Shown here: piece by piece, positions 1-9,396 of the stretch | Numbering within the stretch: position 1 is the first letter of the stretch | How the letters are laid out: every line of letters starts with the position of its first letter | Source: a virus | Virus record (IMG/VR): IMGVR_UViG_3300036846_001600 | Coordinates: 1 to 34,582 of that record | Reading direction: 5' to 3' (one strand) | Length of the DNA: 34,582 nt | Notes under the pieces: generated by a model | Databases searched by the model: none | What the model saw: only the letters and a program-made list of their open reading frames with translations | Told to the model about the DNA's origin: nothing | Position numbers and translations under genes: made by a program

Positions 1-771
1 CTAGTTAAAATTAATATATTCTACTTTGTACATCTTGCCCCATAAATCAAATTGAGCTTGTGTTTTAGATTGTGTCGGAATATCTTTACCAGTTATTTGC
101 TTGTATGTTCCTGAGTAGTGGTCAAGTGCTAGTTTACCATTTTTCCCAGCGAATGCAATACAGCGAATACCGTCAAATAACATTGTTCCGCCAGTAGGTT
201 TTCCATTTGCGTCTACTACGTTGAAAATGTAAATCATTTTTGAGTTCTCCTTTGTTGGTTGATTTGGTTGGATTGGGATTTGATTTCCCATATATTTTTT
301 AATCCCTGCGATAAAATAATCTTGGACCGCGGTAATAGCTGAACCATGCAAAGCCCAAGAGCGATGCGGACAATCTGTTGCTGAATACTCTTTATGAAGT
401 CGAACGGTTTCACGATTCGGTGTTAAACCATATTTCTTCATCGCTGTTGCAACATCTTGAAAAACCGCTTCTTCTACAGCTTCAAATTCTGCATCACTAG
501 CACCCATAGACTGGCAAACTTCCCAAGATAGGGCCCATTCATTCGCAAACGAATTGCCAGAATGCCACGCTATATTGTCAAAGTCATCTGCTTGATATTT
601 ACCATCCTTAGCAATATAAACATGAGCAAAACCAAGTTCTGCTTCATGATTAGGTAGCCAACTCCGATAATAGGAAGCACAAGCATTGATGCTCCCCGCA
701 TCATTATGAATGATGACAAAAGTTGGTTTACCAGGACGCTTTCCTGCAATACCTGGATAAAACAAGGTCAT
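1..771 (-). CDS. Phage endolysin, N-acetylmuramoyl-L-alanine amidase (Amidase_2 type)
   Basis: A 256-residue lysin that should cut the amide bond between MurNAc and the stem peptide at the end of infection. The N-terminal two thirds has the Amidase_2/PGRP pattern: a first zinc histidine in IIHNDAG (H22), AWHSGN (68-73), and a second zinc histidine and a cysteine in VRLHKEYSATDCPH (H126, C134). A P/Q/N-rich linker (about 164-176) leads to a C-terminal ~80-residue domain, probably for cell-wall binding, with an internal Met at its beginning (179). It has no signal peptide, so release depends on the holin. It is the last gene of the late operon; its ATG overlaps the stop of the preceding gene by 4 bases. 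The family call is firm; the role of the C-terminal domain is inferred. Confidence 0.93.
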   Translation of the reverse strand: MTLFYPGIAGKRPGKPTFVIIHNDAGSINACASYYRSWLPNHEAELGFAHVYIAKDGKYQADDFDNIAWHSGNSFANEWALSWEVCQSMGASDAEFEAVEEAVFQDVATAMKKYGLTPNRETVRLHKEYSATDCPHRSWALHGSAITAVQDYFIAGIKKYMGNQIPIQPNQPTKENSKMIYIFNVVDANGKPTGGTMLFDGIRCIAFAGKNGKLALDHYSGTYKQITGKDIPTQSKTQAQFDLWGKMYKVEYINFN

Positions 772-1067
772 TCTTCTACCTCCTGTACTTTGTGAAGGGG
801 AACTGAAACCATTTGATTTTCTACATTCACTTTAGCGAAAATTTCATTGTTTCGGACAAAATCATATTCCCCTGTAAACTGAAAGAAATCACCAACTGAA
901 AAACCATCAAATGCTTTTGAAGTTCCATCTGTATTTAATTCGACAATCGAACTTCCTTGTACTTCTTTTTGGATATCCTCTGTCCCACCATTGACTGGTT
1001 CTAAAATGGCAAATTCCTCAGTTACTGATGTCACTTTGAATTTACCAATGAGTTTTACTTTTTTCAT
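768..1067 (-). CDS. Small protein of unknown function in the lysis module
   Basis: A 99-residue acidic soluble protein with no recognised domain, no signal peptide and no membrane segment. It sits between the holin and the endolysin and overlaps the endolysin start by 4 bases, so translation is probably coupled. The sequence is rich in short alternating beta-like stretches (KLIGKFKVTSVTEEFAILEP), which suggests a small beta-barrel. I do not recognise the function. Its position suggests a lysis accessory or a conserved spacer gene. Confidence 0.75.
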   Translation of the reverse strand: MKKVKLIGKFKVTSVTEEFAILEPVNGGTEDIQKEVQGSSIVELNTDGTSKAFDGFSVGDFFQFTGEYDFVRNNEIFAKVNVENQMVSVPLHKVQEVEE

Positions 1068-1271
1068 TTACTCACCTTCTTTTTTATTGTAACTTGCTGT
1101 ACTAATATGCATTGTTGCACCTAAGAATACCGCTGCAGCGTTCAAAGTTGCCACAATTGCATCTATATTTCCCCAACCATATAAATGGCCGAGAGCTGCC
1201 ACAAAAACGCTAGCTGCAGGCAATACAGTGACAACAATCCATTTGATGGCATCGTAAGTTTTATTATTCAT
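1068..1271 (-). CDS. Phage holin
   Basis: A 67-residue protein with two predicted membrane helices (about residues 9-31 and 37-56) joined by a short turn (GWGNID) and a charged C-terminal tail ending KKEGE, the usual architecture of a small holin. It would accumulate in the inner membrane and open it so that the endolysin, which lacks a signal peptide, reaches the wall. It lies directly upstream of the lysis accessory gene and the amidase. The sequence resembles the holin family that includes pneumococcal phage Dp-1 rather than the classical phiLC3 holin, but this is from memory. Confidence 0.88.
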   Translation of the reverse strand: MNNKTYDAIKWIVVTVLPAASVFVAALGHLYGWGNIDAIVATLNAAAVFLGATMHISTASYNKKEGE

Positions 1272-1286
1272 TTTGCTTCTCCTTTA

Positions 1287-1634
1287 TTAAAAAAATAGTT
1301 TTATTATTTCAGTTAATGCTGCAAAAATAGCTGCTGCAGAACCTCCTATTCCAAGTGCCAATTTCCAGAAATTTGTTTTATCCAGTAACTTCAACTGAAA
1401 CTGATGTTCATCTGAACTTTCATTACCCTTGATAACAGCTTGTAGTATTTGTGCATTCTGCTCAGATTGTCTAGTATTTTGTTCTCGCAAAAAGCGATTT
1501 GATTCATCAACACGAGCCAGTCCCTCACTCATTTGCTTTTGCATTTCAACGGACATATCGCTAAGTCGAGCCAACTCTTTATCATGTTGCTTAAGTTTAT
1601 CTTCATGTTGTTCTACAATTTTTTCTAACTCCAT
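1287..1634 (-). CDS. Membrane-anchored coiled-coil protein of the lysis module (XhlA-like in layout)
   Basis: A 115-residue protein with a long heptad-like, strongly charged N-terminal helix (about 1-85: many E, K, Q, with HEDKLKQHDKELARL) and one C-terminal membrane helix (LALGIGGSAAAIFAALTEII, about 91-110). The layout resembles XhlA-type proteins that sit upstream of holins in Bacillus and lactococcal phages and assist lysis or tether to the membrane. The position, immediately before the holin, supports this. I infer the role from layout, not from a specific motif. Confidence 0.75.
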   Translation of the reverse strand: MELEKIVEQHEDKLKQHDKELARLSDMSVEMQKQMSEGLARVDESNRFLREQNTRQSEQNAQILQAVIKGNESSDEHQFQLKLLDKTNFWKLALGIGGSAAAIFAALTEIIKLFF

Positions 1635-1657
1635 AACCCCTGCTTTCTTTTTACTTT

Positions 1658-2455
1658 CTATCCCAATGGGTAACTTTCTTCAAAACCACCATAACGCCCC
1701 CCAGTTGATGCTGGCATAGACCAAATATTAACGTTCCCGCCTTCTTGGAATTGAATTTCCATTGGCTTATCGTTATTATTTGTATTTTGAGTAGTAATTA
1801 TTTTATTAACTGTACGTGTAGGGCGTAATTCATTGGGAAGAGTAGCAACAGTTTTTGATTGATTTGCAGTGAAGCTCCCCCAATTTCCTTGGCCATTCAA
1901 ATGAATAACACCATTGATGATTTTATACATCAAAACAGCACTTGTAACATTATTAAGTGTAATCGGCGTCCAACTTCTAACGTCAGAGGTTGTTTCAATT
2001 CTTTTTACAGTCACTTGATCAAGAGTAGTTACTTGTGTCATAGGTATTACTGTTGTTATTGCACTTCCGCCTGTCACAATAGTCTCAAAACATACTTTCA
2101 AAACGTTTGATGTATTGTTGATATCGGCAGAATTAGTCATATTAGAATCTTCTGCTGTGATGGTAACAGGATTCTCCATATCCCCAACGGTAATTACAGC
2201 GTGAATATAATTTGTTTGCGCTGGTTTCAAAATAACTGAATGGTCACGAAGTTCGAAATAGCGACCACCAACAACTAAAGAAGTATTAATATAGACACGA
2301 TTTAAAGCTGTACTAACTGCTGGCGACCAATGCTTAATTCGTAAATCGTTATAATTCATTCCTGTTAACATCATATATAATTTACCATCTGAATTTGCAG
2401 TAACTGGAAAATCATTGCCATGTAAACTGAAAAATGTATAATTTTGTATTGTCAT
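1658..2455 (-). CDS. Receptor-binding / baseplate adhesin with BppL-like C-terminal head
   Basis: A 265-residue tail-tip protein. The N-terminal ~150 residues are paralogous to those of the gene just upstream (both start with M-x-I-x-x-YTFFS and share DINN, TNYIHA and GRYFEL/GRFFQA), so this part probably docks to the tail. The C-terminal ~100 residues (VLMYKIINGVIHLNGQGNWG through GGRYGGFEESYPLG) resemble the beta-barrel head of lactococcal P335 receptor-binding proteins such as TP901-1 BppL, which also ends in a glycine-rich segment followed by YP. It probably binds cell-wall polysaccharide. Its ATG overlaps the upstream stop (ATGA). The structural class is likely; the receptor is unknown. 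Confidence 0.75.
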   Translation of the reverse strand: MTIQNYTFFSLHGNDFPVTANSDGKLYMMLTGMNYNDLRIKHWSPAVSTALNRVYINTSLVVGGRYFELRDHSVILKPAQTNYIHAVITVGDMENPVTITAEDSNMTNSADINNTSNVLKVCFETIVTGGSAITTVIPMTQVTTLDQVTVKRIETTSDVRSWTPITLNNVTSAVLMYKIINGVIHLNGQGNWGSFTANQSKTVATLPNELRPTRTVNKIITTQNTNNNDKPMEIQFQEGGNVNIWSMPASTGGRYGGFEESYPLG

Positions 2456-3537
2456 CAGCCTCTAATGCCTCCTTCAGTTCCTTTTACTATCCAAAAAACA
2501 CCACCATAAATTTCATCTCCAGCATTAATTGAATCACCCCAGTTGCGGAATGCGCCCCCAGTATCAACTGAAAGCATTAATCTTTTACCAAGTCTAGTGT
2601 ACATTGAGAATTTTTGAGTCTTTTCTGGCTTAAAATCATTATCTTGAATCCAACCGATAATAGCACCACTTGATGGAATACCACCACTTACACTTATTTC
2701 TGAAAAGTTTCCAGTAACTACATTCCCGTTACGATATAACATAAAGTTTGGCAATGCCGTTCCGTTAATTGTGCTATAAATAGTTGGGGTTTGGAATGTC
2801 CCTGAGCGTTCGCCCTTAACGCCTTTAACTACTAAGCTGTTTGTTGTCGTTCTGCCAGTAGCTGTTAAAGTTTTAGTCGTGATTGATTCGTTAGCTGTGA
2901 AATATTTTGATGTCGTCACACCACTTACTGTTAAGTTACCGCTGATTGTTGTATTCTTTAATAGAGTAGAGTTCTGAACCTCTAAAATGCTCAATACAGC
3001 TTTTCCAGATGTGTTCAATGTGTTCAGATTAGTTGCGCCAGTTGCTTTAAAATCAACCGTTTGAGCGGTGTTTATTACTGCTTTTTGAATGGTAACTAAA
3101 TCAAATATTCTATTTTGGGTCATTGTTTCAGTACTAATGACTGAACCGCCATTTGTTACCACTTTTTCGACACATCTTTTATAAATTCCAGATTTATTGT
3201 TAATATCAATTGTATTAGAGTTGTCAGAACTTTCGACCGTGAATTTAACAGGGTCTAATGGTGCGCTTAAATCAACCATTGCGTGAATATAATTAGTAAC
3301 AGACGGCAACAATTGGACAAGTTGATTTTCAGCTTGAAAGAATCGCCCAGCAACTAAGAAAGAAGTTTTAACAAATGTTTTAGTCAGACCAGCTTGCGTA
3401 GGGTTAGACCAATCTACACGATTAAAAGTAGTGTAGTCAATACCGCTTAATGACATGTATAACTTTGCGTCAGCGTCTGCCGTTACTGGGTAGTCATTCC
3501 CGTTAGGGCTGAAAAAAGTATATTTAGTTATTGACAT
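2455..3537 (-). CDS. Second tail-tip adhesin / tail fibre, paralogue of the receptor-binding protein
   Basis: A 360-residue structural protein with the same N-terminal module (about 1-150) as its downstream neighbour. Residues ~155-250 form a repetitive Thr/Asn/Leu/Ser-rich stretch (for example TISGNLTVSGVTTSKYFTAN) typical of a trimeric beta-helical shaft. The distal part (about 250-360) is a different globular tip ending in VFWIVKGTEGGIRG. Shared docking domain plus different tips suggests both are displayed on the same baseplate or that one is an accessory fibre. The gene lies in the usual receptor-binding position between Dit/Tal genes and lysis genes. Confidence 0.72.
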   Translation of the reverse strand: MSITKYTFFSPNGNDYPVTADADAKLYMSLSGIDYTTFNRVDWSNPTQAGLTKTFVKTSFLVAGRFFQAENQLVQLLPSVTNYIHAMVDLSAPLDPVKFTVESSDNSNTIDINNKSGIYKRCVEKVVTNGGSVISTETMTQNRIFDLVTIQKAVINTAQTVDFKATGATNLNTLNTSGKAVLSILEVQNSTLLKNTTISGNLTVSGVTTSKYFTANESITTKTLTATGRTTTNSLVVKGVKGERSGTFQTPTIYSTINGTALPNFMLYRNGNVVTGNFSEISVSGGIPSSGAIIGWIQDNDFKPEKTQKFSMYTRLGKRLMLSVDTGGAFRNWGDSINAGDEIYGGVFWIVKGTEGGIRG

Positions 3538-3538
3538 C

Positions 3539-3814
3539 TTATATATCTTCCTTTTCTATAATTTGAGCCTCTTCAAAGACTGGGAAGTCTGTAATTGATA
3601 ACTCTATTAATTGGAACTTTCTACCGTTAATCGGAAAACCACCAACTGACACCTTTTGTCCTACATCATATTGCAAATCCGTGTAAATGTACGCTGTATT
3701 TGAATCTTTGTAAGTCACAATAGCTGGTAAAGTTTCTTTGTGTTCTAATTTCAAAGGGACATCTGAGAAAGGTTGTACTTTCCAGTAATTTCCTAAAATT
3801 GCTGTATATTTCAT
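3539..3814 (-). CDS. Small tail-tip associated protein, unknown function
   Basis: A 91-residue protein between the tail hub gene and the adhesins. It looks like a compact beta-rich domain (alternating segments such as AIVTYKDSNTAYIYTDLQYD, then KVSVGGFPINGRKFQLIEL) and has no signal or membrane segment. Its start codon overlaps the stop of the tail gene upstream (ATGA), and it ends 2 bases before the fibre gene. Position suggests a baseplate linker or a chaperone for the adhesins, but I recognise no family. Confidence 0.7.
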   Translation of the reverse strand: MKYTAILGNYWKVQPFSDVPLKLEHKETLPAIVTYKDSNTAYIYTDLQYDVGQKVSVGGFPINGRKFQLIELSITDFPVFEEAQIIEKEDI

Positions 3815-4923
3815 TGATCCCCCCCAGACTCTATAAAGGTTAATCTATCATTTAATGGAGTGAGGCACCTATCAGAAATATGACCCTTATATAATGTACC
3901 CTCATACCACAAGTCCACCAATTGATTTACTCTTAAAGGTCTTAACTTGTTCTGGTTAAAATAGATTTTATGAACGATTGAGTCCCCTCTTACCTCTGAT
4001 AGCAATTCTGCATTAGTTGGCTTATCGCTATCTTCAAAATACATAGTTTTTAAAACTCTTTGTTCTGGTAAATCATTTCCATTCCCAGTATAGGTAGATA
4101 AATCAACCAACTGTCCGCTATCGTTGATAGTGTAGTCTTTCGTGTCTGGTGTCATTACCCAACCAGTCGCCGCGTCTTTATAGATAACACGAACGTAATT
4201 ATAGTTAGAACGTTCTATGGTAACAACTGTTTCTATTGTTGGGTTTTGAACTATATCAATTCTAGTTGATTGTCTTGTTCGGTTTCTTTCGTTTGCCATC
4301 AAACACATCATTAAACGATTACCAGCTTCTTTGATGGAGTGCTTAACAGCTATCGCTTGTGGTTCCATTTGAATTTTGCTAAATAAAGATTTTGACAAAT
4401 CAGTGTATTCTACTGTATCGGATTTTAAGTTGTATTTTATCGGATAATCAAAAATATCATCGTTGGTAATTGTTCCCCAGTGCATAACTTGTTTACCTTG
4501 CGTTTTATTCCAAAGCATGAAATGAAATGTGTCATCTGCTTTGTTTGGCACGAATCTCGTTGCATTGCTAGAACCTTCAATCAAATACCAATAGTAATTT
4601 TTTAATGTAACTTTGTTATTTTCGTCAATTGCTGCCACTACGTACCAAATAGATACTTTGCTTGGCACTTCGATGTTTGCTACAGGATAAGAACTTGATT
4701 CTAAATTTGTAAGAACCTCTAAAATATCCCCGACTTTCGCCTCAGTTGTCAAAGTTCCGCTAGATGTATACTCAAAACCAGTTTGCCACAACTCATAGTC
4801 CATGATTACACCCCTAGCTCTTGGTTTAGGGTAGCCGTATACCAAAGTTTGATTGCCTGGTATTAAGTCCCTTTCCATAAAGTTAGGGTTAAAATTATCG
4901 TATATATTATATTCAAGTAACAT
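3811..4923 (-). CDS. Tail-associated structural protein (Tal-like hub protein without a visible lytic domain)
   Basis: This is the second gene after the tape measure, the position of the tail-associated lysin/hub (Tal, gp27-like) in siphophages. From the ATG at 4923 it has 370 residues (MLLEYNIYDNF). A longer frame opens at 4965 but overlaps the upstream gene by 41 bases and has no well-spaced ribosome site; the 4923 start lies just after the upstream stop (4925), though its own site (GTGGA) is weak. The protein is beta-rich, with hub-like features such as IVHKIYFNQNKLRPLRVNQL near the end, and no peptidase or lysozyme motif is visible. It is shorter than typical Tal proteins, so any wall-degrading domain is absent. 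Confidence 0.7.
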   Translation of the reverse strand: MLLEYNIYDNFNPNFMERDLIPGNQTLVYGYPKPRARGVIMDYELWQTGFEYTSSGTLTTEAKVGDILEVLTNLESSSYPVANIEVPSKVSIWYVVAAIDENNKVTLKNYYWYLIEGSSNATRFVPNKADDTFHFMLWNKTQGKQVMHWGTITNDDIFDYPIKYNLKSDTVEYTDLSKSLFSKIQMEPQAIAVKHSIKEAGNRLMMCLMANERNRTRQSTRIDIVQNPTIETVVTIERSNYNYVRVIYKDAATGWVMTPDTKDYTINDSGQLVDLSTYTGNGNDLPEQRVLKTMYFEDSDKPTNAELLSEVRGDSIVHKIYFNQNKLRPLRVNQLVDLWYEGTLYKGHISDRCLTPLNDRLTFIESGGDQ

Positions 4924-4924
4924 A

Positions 4925-5863
4925 TTAAATAAAATCCACTTTCTTTTTGACTGACATTTGAACATCAGTTACATTAATTAGCTCCATTATTCCTTTTTGA
5001 AATAATCTTGTTCTAAATCTAGTAAAATCAAGAGCTGAAAACACATTTACCACATTATCACCTATAACTACATTGTAATATTCATCATTAACATCTGTAT
5101 TAAATTGAATAGAAGAAGGAAAGTTTGTAGTATCTAAGTTAAGAACGATAGCCGTATATTCATTGAAATCTTCATCTAAGAACGATAATCCGAATGTTAA
5201 ACCACTTGTATAAGCAGGTGTCATTGTTGCCACAAAACTAAAAACTCCGTCATCTATAAGCCATTTACTAAAGCGGTTAATATCCGTTTCCCCAAAGTAA
5301 GTATAAGATGAGGTTGGCAGATTTGTGTAAGTATAACCTTCAATTGGGCTCTCAGCATTATTTACCCAACGTGATTGACCATAAATTTTACTTGTATTTC
5401 GATTGAAAGGCCCATTCTCTGCTGTCGAAAAGCTTAGTTTTTCAAAGCTATACCATTTTGTTATTGGTTCAAAAGTGATAGTTTCTGAAAAAGTTCCGTT
5501 TTTCCCGTAGCCTTCTGTTTTAGTTTGCTCACTCAGAGCGATATCAGCATATACCGTATAACTCTCTGTAGTGTATTCCAAAGTGACAAATTTAACTGAC
5601 ATCACCGTTTGAATGAAATCAGTTAATAAGTCATAGTTTTCTTTTAAATTTTCCCCAAATGTTTCAACCCCAAAAGTAATATTAGGCTGCGAAATACTGC
5701 TATTACCTTTTACACCGATACCGTTGGCTGACCAAATATTATTAGTGATTGTTATACCAAGATTGGTTGGGGCATAAAATCTAAGTTTACCATTCGTTAC
5801 ATCAAAGATTCTGTTGTCTTGACCATCTAAATTTGTATGTATTTTATACTGTCTTACTGACAT
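4925..5863 (-). CDS. Distal tail protein (Dit-like)
   Basis: A 312-residue protein immediately after the tape measure gene, where Dit normally lies. The N-terminus (VRQYKIHTNLDGQDNRIFDV) and the following belt-like beta region (about 30-150, including KFVTLEYTTESYTVYADIAL and SETITFEPITKWYSFEKL) match the pattern of phage tail family/Dit N-terminal domains. The C-terminal half (about 185-300) is a further beta domain that could be a carbohydrate-binding insertion. It would cap the tail tube and carry the hub and adhesins. ATG overlaps the tape-measure stop (taATG). The role rests mainly on gene order. Confidence 0.72.
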   Translation of the reverse strand: MSVRQYKIHTNLDGQDNRIFDVTNGKLRFYAPTNLGITITNNIWSANGIGVKGNSSISQPNITFGVETFGENLKENYDLLTDFIQTVMSVKFVTLEYTTESYTVYADIALSEQTKTEGYGKNGTFSETITFEPITKWYSFEKLSFSTAENGPFNRNTSKIYGQSRWVNNAESPIEGYTYTNLPTSSYTYFGETDINRFSKWLIDDGVFSFVATMTPAYTSGLTFGLSFLDEDFNEYTAIVLNLDTTNFPSSIQFNTDVNDEYYNVVIGDNVVNVFSALDFTRFRTRLFQKGIMELINVTDVQMSVKKKVDFI

Positions 5864-8800
5864 TATGCCCTCCCTAATTTTTGTAATTTTGTGACTTCTC
5901 TTGCTAATGCTACGATATTTCCATTATCAGCACCAAGTGTGAAGGTGTTGTAAATTCTATTGTCGGCACTAGCGCTATTTTGTGTAATTCCACCGTTTCC
6001 AACTCCAGATAGATTAACATTTGGTAAAGCTTCAACAAGTGAACCTTTAAACATTCCGCTAACAGTTTTAGAAACACCATTAATTGCACCACTAATTTTG
6101 TCAAGCGTTCCTGAGATACCTCCTAAGATGCTATCAATTAAATCCTTAACTCCTCCGAAAGCATCCGCAAAGAAGTCATATACACCACTAAATACACTAG
6201 TAATTGAATCCCATGCGTTTTGAGCAATGCCACCCAACGAATCAAACACATTGCTAACAGCCGTTTTAACCGAGTCAAATACCCCGCTAAACCATGAACC
6301 AACTGCGCTAAACACTCCAGTTATTCCGTTCCATGCGTTACTTGCAAACCCACTAAATGCATTGAAAACATTAGATACGACATTTCTGACAGCATCGAAT
6401 ACTCCAGAGAACCAACCAGAAACTACACCCCAAATGCCTTGAATAGTTCCCCAAACTTGACTAGCTACGTTTGCTATGCTTTGAAAGACTTGACTTGCGA
6501 AATTACCAATAGTTTGAAAAATAGGAGTGAAGAAGTTTTTTATAGCTGTCCAAACACCGTTAATGAAATCTCCCATAGCTTTAATACCGTTCTTAATAGC
6601 TTCAACAACTACATCTATAACCCCTTTGATTGCGTCCCATACTGTTTTAACAACGTTAACAAGTCCATTCCAAATGTTTGTAATACCATCAACAAGTCCT
6701 CTGATACCTGCCAAAATCAATTGGATCACCAAGTTGATGATAGACCAAATTAAGTTCCACAATGATTGGTAAAAGCTTATTAAAGGTTGGAAGAAATTCA
6801 TGATATTTTGAACAACTTGGCTCAAGAACTCGGTTATTGTATTCCAAACATTTGTAACTACTTCTACAATTGAATTCCATAAGTTTGTAAAGAAGTCAGT
6901 GATACCGCTCCATGCATCACTTATACCACCTATTATAGTGCTCCATAAATTAGTGAAGAAGTCAATCATTCCATTCCATGCATCTTGAATACCTTGTACA
7001 ATACCGCTGAACCAGTCTACAAGTCCTTGCCAGATACCTTTAGCTCCTTCTACAGTTGCGTTCCAGATATCAGAGAACCATTTTCCGATACCCTCAAAGA
7101 ATTTAACCACAGATTCCCAAGCTTTTACAAGAAAGTCGGTAAACTGTTTCCAAAGTTTTTTCCCTGTCTTGGTTTGAGTGAAGAAATAAACCAACGCTGC
7201 AACTACTGCAACAATTGCCGCAACTACTATACCCCAGATACCTAAACTCATAGCACCTTTTAGGGCGTTCATAGCACCACCAGCAACATCCATCGCCTTT
7301 TTAAGTTTTATGAAAGCCTCGATACCAGCGATAACACCTTTACCAATTTTAAAAGCCACAAAGCCGGCAGATAAGCCAACAATAGCACCTTTGGATAAGT
7401 CCATAGCTGTTTTACTTTCTGTAAACTTATGAATAATGTCTGAAATTGTCCTTGTAACTCTTGCTATATCCTCTGACAATGTTGTGATGACATCAGATAC
7501 TTGCTCTATCGTGCCCTTGCTATTAGTTGATTGCTTATCTAGTCCAAGAAACGACTTGACTAACTCGAAAACAAATTTTCCGACATCACTAAAAGTCCTT
7601 TTTAAAGTTGCCCATATTTCCAAAAAATTGTCCAGCGCTCCGCTACTCTCTAGCATTTTGAAGAGCTTTTGGAACCAGCCAATAACTTTTTTTATGCTTT
7701 CGCCTATTTTTGGACCCATATCTGCCATACTATCAATAAGACTGCTAATAACAGGAGTTAGAGCTTCAAGGATGGGCAAAATAACATCATTGGAAACAGC
7801 CTCATTGAATGCGTCCCAACTGTCACCAATACTTGAAATAGCTGAACCACCTTTATTTGCCATTTCTTGCATGGCTTTATCAAGCATTTCTGTAGTAACT
7901 GCGCCTTTTTCACTTGCCTCGGCAAAAGAGCCATACTTTTTAAGAGCTGGATTCATTTCCATTACAGTTGATTTAAGAGCAGAACCGAGAGCCGTATTAT
8001 TATCAGTCAACTGGTTCATGTTTTCTGCCGTTACTTTACCACTAGCTGACATCTGCCCATAAGCTTGAGCAACGCCCTTAAGCTGTTCGCCAGTACCACC
8101 AAATTTTTGGTTAGCTCTGGTTAATGCGTCTGTTTTACTTACTGCTGTTTTAGCGTCGTCGCCAAGACCAATAAAGGTAGTTGACAGTTTCAAAGTGTCT
8201 TCACTACTAGCGTTTGTATCTTGAGCAAGCTTTTTCATCTTATCGCTGACAAAATCGAAATCTTTTCCGTTTCCTTTAAATGACATCGTGGACTTCAAAG
8301 CGTTCATAGATTTTTGCGTGTCCATTGCGTCACTTGCCCAGCCTTTAAGACCATTACCTAAAGCATTAGTGATACTTGCACCAATTTGTCTGAAAGCCCC
8401 AACTGCGATTTCTTTAAGACCGTTGAACTTTTGCTTGAATCCGCCAATCTTACTATCAACACCAGATGTATCCATGTCTATTTTGGCTTTAGTTTCCCAC
8501 TTGCCGTTTTTTATTGCATTGTCTACATCTTTTATATCTGCTTCAAGTTGATCCGCTTGAATTGTTGTATTTGCTAAATCTCGTTGTAACTTAGTCCATT
8601 TTGCTTGGCCTTGCGGCGTACTTTTGTCTACATTAGCAATTTCTTGCTTTAATTGTGTAGCTTTATTTTTAGATACCGTAAGCTGTTGCTGTAAATTCTT
8701 TTGCAACTGAGCCATTTTGTCAGTATTTGTAGGGTCAAGAGCTAATGCTTTCTTTAGAGCATTAGCTTCTCCTTTTAACCCTGACATGGCGGTATTAATA

Positions 8801-8871
8801 CCTTTTAGAGAGTTTTCAAACTTGGCTGTATTACCGTAAATCTCTATTTCAAATTTTGCGTTACTAGCCAT
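5863..8871 (-). CDS. Tail tape measure protein (TP901-1 core type)
   Basis: With 1002 residues it is the largest gene and sets tail length. It has an N-terminal coiled coil (about 10-125, K/Q/A-rich), then the TP901 tape-measure core (about 190-345, including KLSTTFIGLGDDAKTAVSK and GEQLKGVAQAYGQMSASGKV), a membrane helix (about 546-567, GIWGIVVAAIVAVVAALVYF), and a long run of degenerate Trp/Phe-rich repeats (about 575-880, motifs such as NAWNGITGVFSAVGSWFSGV). The hydrophobic and Trp-rich part is typical of tape measures that help DNA pass the membrane. All the other open frames across this region are shadows of it. Very confident. Confidence 0.96.
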   Translation of the reverse strand: MASNAKFEIEIYGNTAKFENSLKGINTAMSGLKGEANALKKALALDPTNTDKMAQLQKNLQQQLTVSKNKATQLKQEIANVDKSTPQGQAKWTKLQRDLANTTIQADQLEADIKDVDNAIKNGKWETKAKIDMDTSGVDSKIGGFKQKFNGLKEIAVGAFRQIGASITNALGNGLKGWASDAMDTQKSMNALKSTMSFKGNGKDFDFVSDKMKKLAQDTNASSEDTLKLSTTFIGLGDDAKTAVSKTDALTRANQKFGGTGEQLKGVAQAYGQMSASGKVTAENMNQLTDNNTALGSALKSTVMEMNPALKKYGSFAEASEKGAVTTEMLDKAMQEMANKGGSAISSIGDSWDAFNEAVSNDVILPILEALTPVISSLIDSMADMGPKIGESIKKVIGWFQKLFKMLESSGALDNFLEIWATLKRTFSDVGKFVFELVKSFLGLDKQSTNSKGTIEQVSDVITTLSEDIARVTRTISDIIHKFTESKTAMDLSKGAIVGLSAGFVAFKIGKGVIAGIEAFIKLKKAMDVAGGAMNALKGAMSLGIWGIVVAAIVAVVAALVYFFTQTKTGKKLWKQFTDFLVKAWESVVKFFEGIGKWFSDIWNATVEGAKGIWQGLVDWFSGIVQGIQDAWNGMIDFFTNLWSTIIGGISDAWSGITDFFTNLWNSIVEVVTNVWNTITEFLSQVVQNIMNFFQPLISFYQSLWNLIWSIINLVIQLILAGIRGLVDGITNIWNGLVNVVKTVWDAIKGVIDVVVEAIKNGIKAMGDFINGVWTAIKNFFTPIFQTIGNFASQVFQSIANVASQVWGTIQGIWGVVSGWFSGVFDAVRNVVSNVFNAFSGFASNAWNGITGVFSAVGSWFSGVFDSVKTAVSNVFDSLGGIAQNAWDSITSVFSGVYDFFADAFGGVKDLIDSILGGISGTLDKISGAINGVSKTVSGMFKGSLVEALPNVNLSGVGNGGITQNSASADNRIYNTFTLGADNGNIVALAREVTKLQKLGRA

Positions 8872-9377
8872 TACATGCCCTTTCTTTTACGTTTTCTCTC
8901 TTTTTCTCGTTCCTCTTTTTTCTTTTCTGCGACTTGTTCAACAACTTTATAAATCAACTCAAGTTCCATATCAAGAAATTGATTGAAATCTATTTCGTTG
9001 TCAACTAAAATAACTAATAACTCTAATGTTTTATTAGTTTTAATTGGTTCTTCTTTTTTGCGTAAAAGTGAGCTTGACGAAAAAAAGACTGTGTCAATAT
9101 CCTTTTCCTCACTCGGAAAGATTACTTTACAGAATTCGTTTAATAGCTCTTCAGATTTTGGGAGTTCTAACTCATCCTCTAAGGCACTTTTCATGCCCCC
9201 CTTACAATCTATCCAAAGGAGTAATAATCTATCTATAAAGCTTTCCATATCCTCTGTGAAATCATCAGGAATATAACCAGCCATAAAAGAGCGTTGTAAC
9301 TTAGAAAAATTATCAAGGTCAGTAATGAAGTCTGAACCATTAAGTTCTAGATATTTTATTGCATGTCTTAATATCAT
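8871..9377 (-). CDS. Tail assembly protein, second chaperone gene
   Basis: A 168-residue protein between the gpG-like gene and the tape measure, the place of the T part of lambda-type gpG/gpGT chaperones. It is rich in acidic residues and ends in a very basic tail (KKKEEREKERKRKRKG), which could bind the tape measure. Its ATG is directly preceded by an in-frame TAG, so it cannot be made as an in-frame extension of the gpG-like gene; it must start on its own or by re-initiation. It ends 1 base into the tape measure start. The role is inferred from position. Confidence 0.75.
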   Translation of the reverse strand: MILRHAIKYLELNGSDFITDLDNFSKLQRSFMAGYIPDDFTEDMESFIDRLLLLWIDCKGGMKSALEDELELPKSEELLNEFCKVIFPSEEKDIDTVFFSSSSLLRKKEEPIKTNKTLELLVILVDNEIDFNQFLDMELELIYKVVEQVAEKKKEEREKERKRKRKGM

Positions 9378-9396
9378 CTAAGTTACCAGCTTTCAA

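Noticed and set aside
5960-8577. Several plus-strand open frames of 60-210 codons opposite the tape measure gene
   Set aside because: They lack ribosome sites and are the antisense shadow of the long, repetitive tape measure gene.
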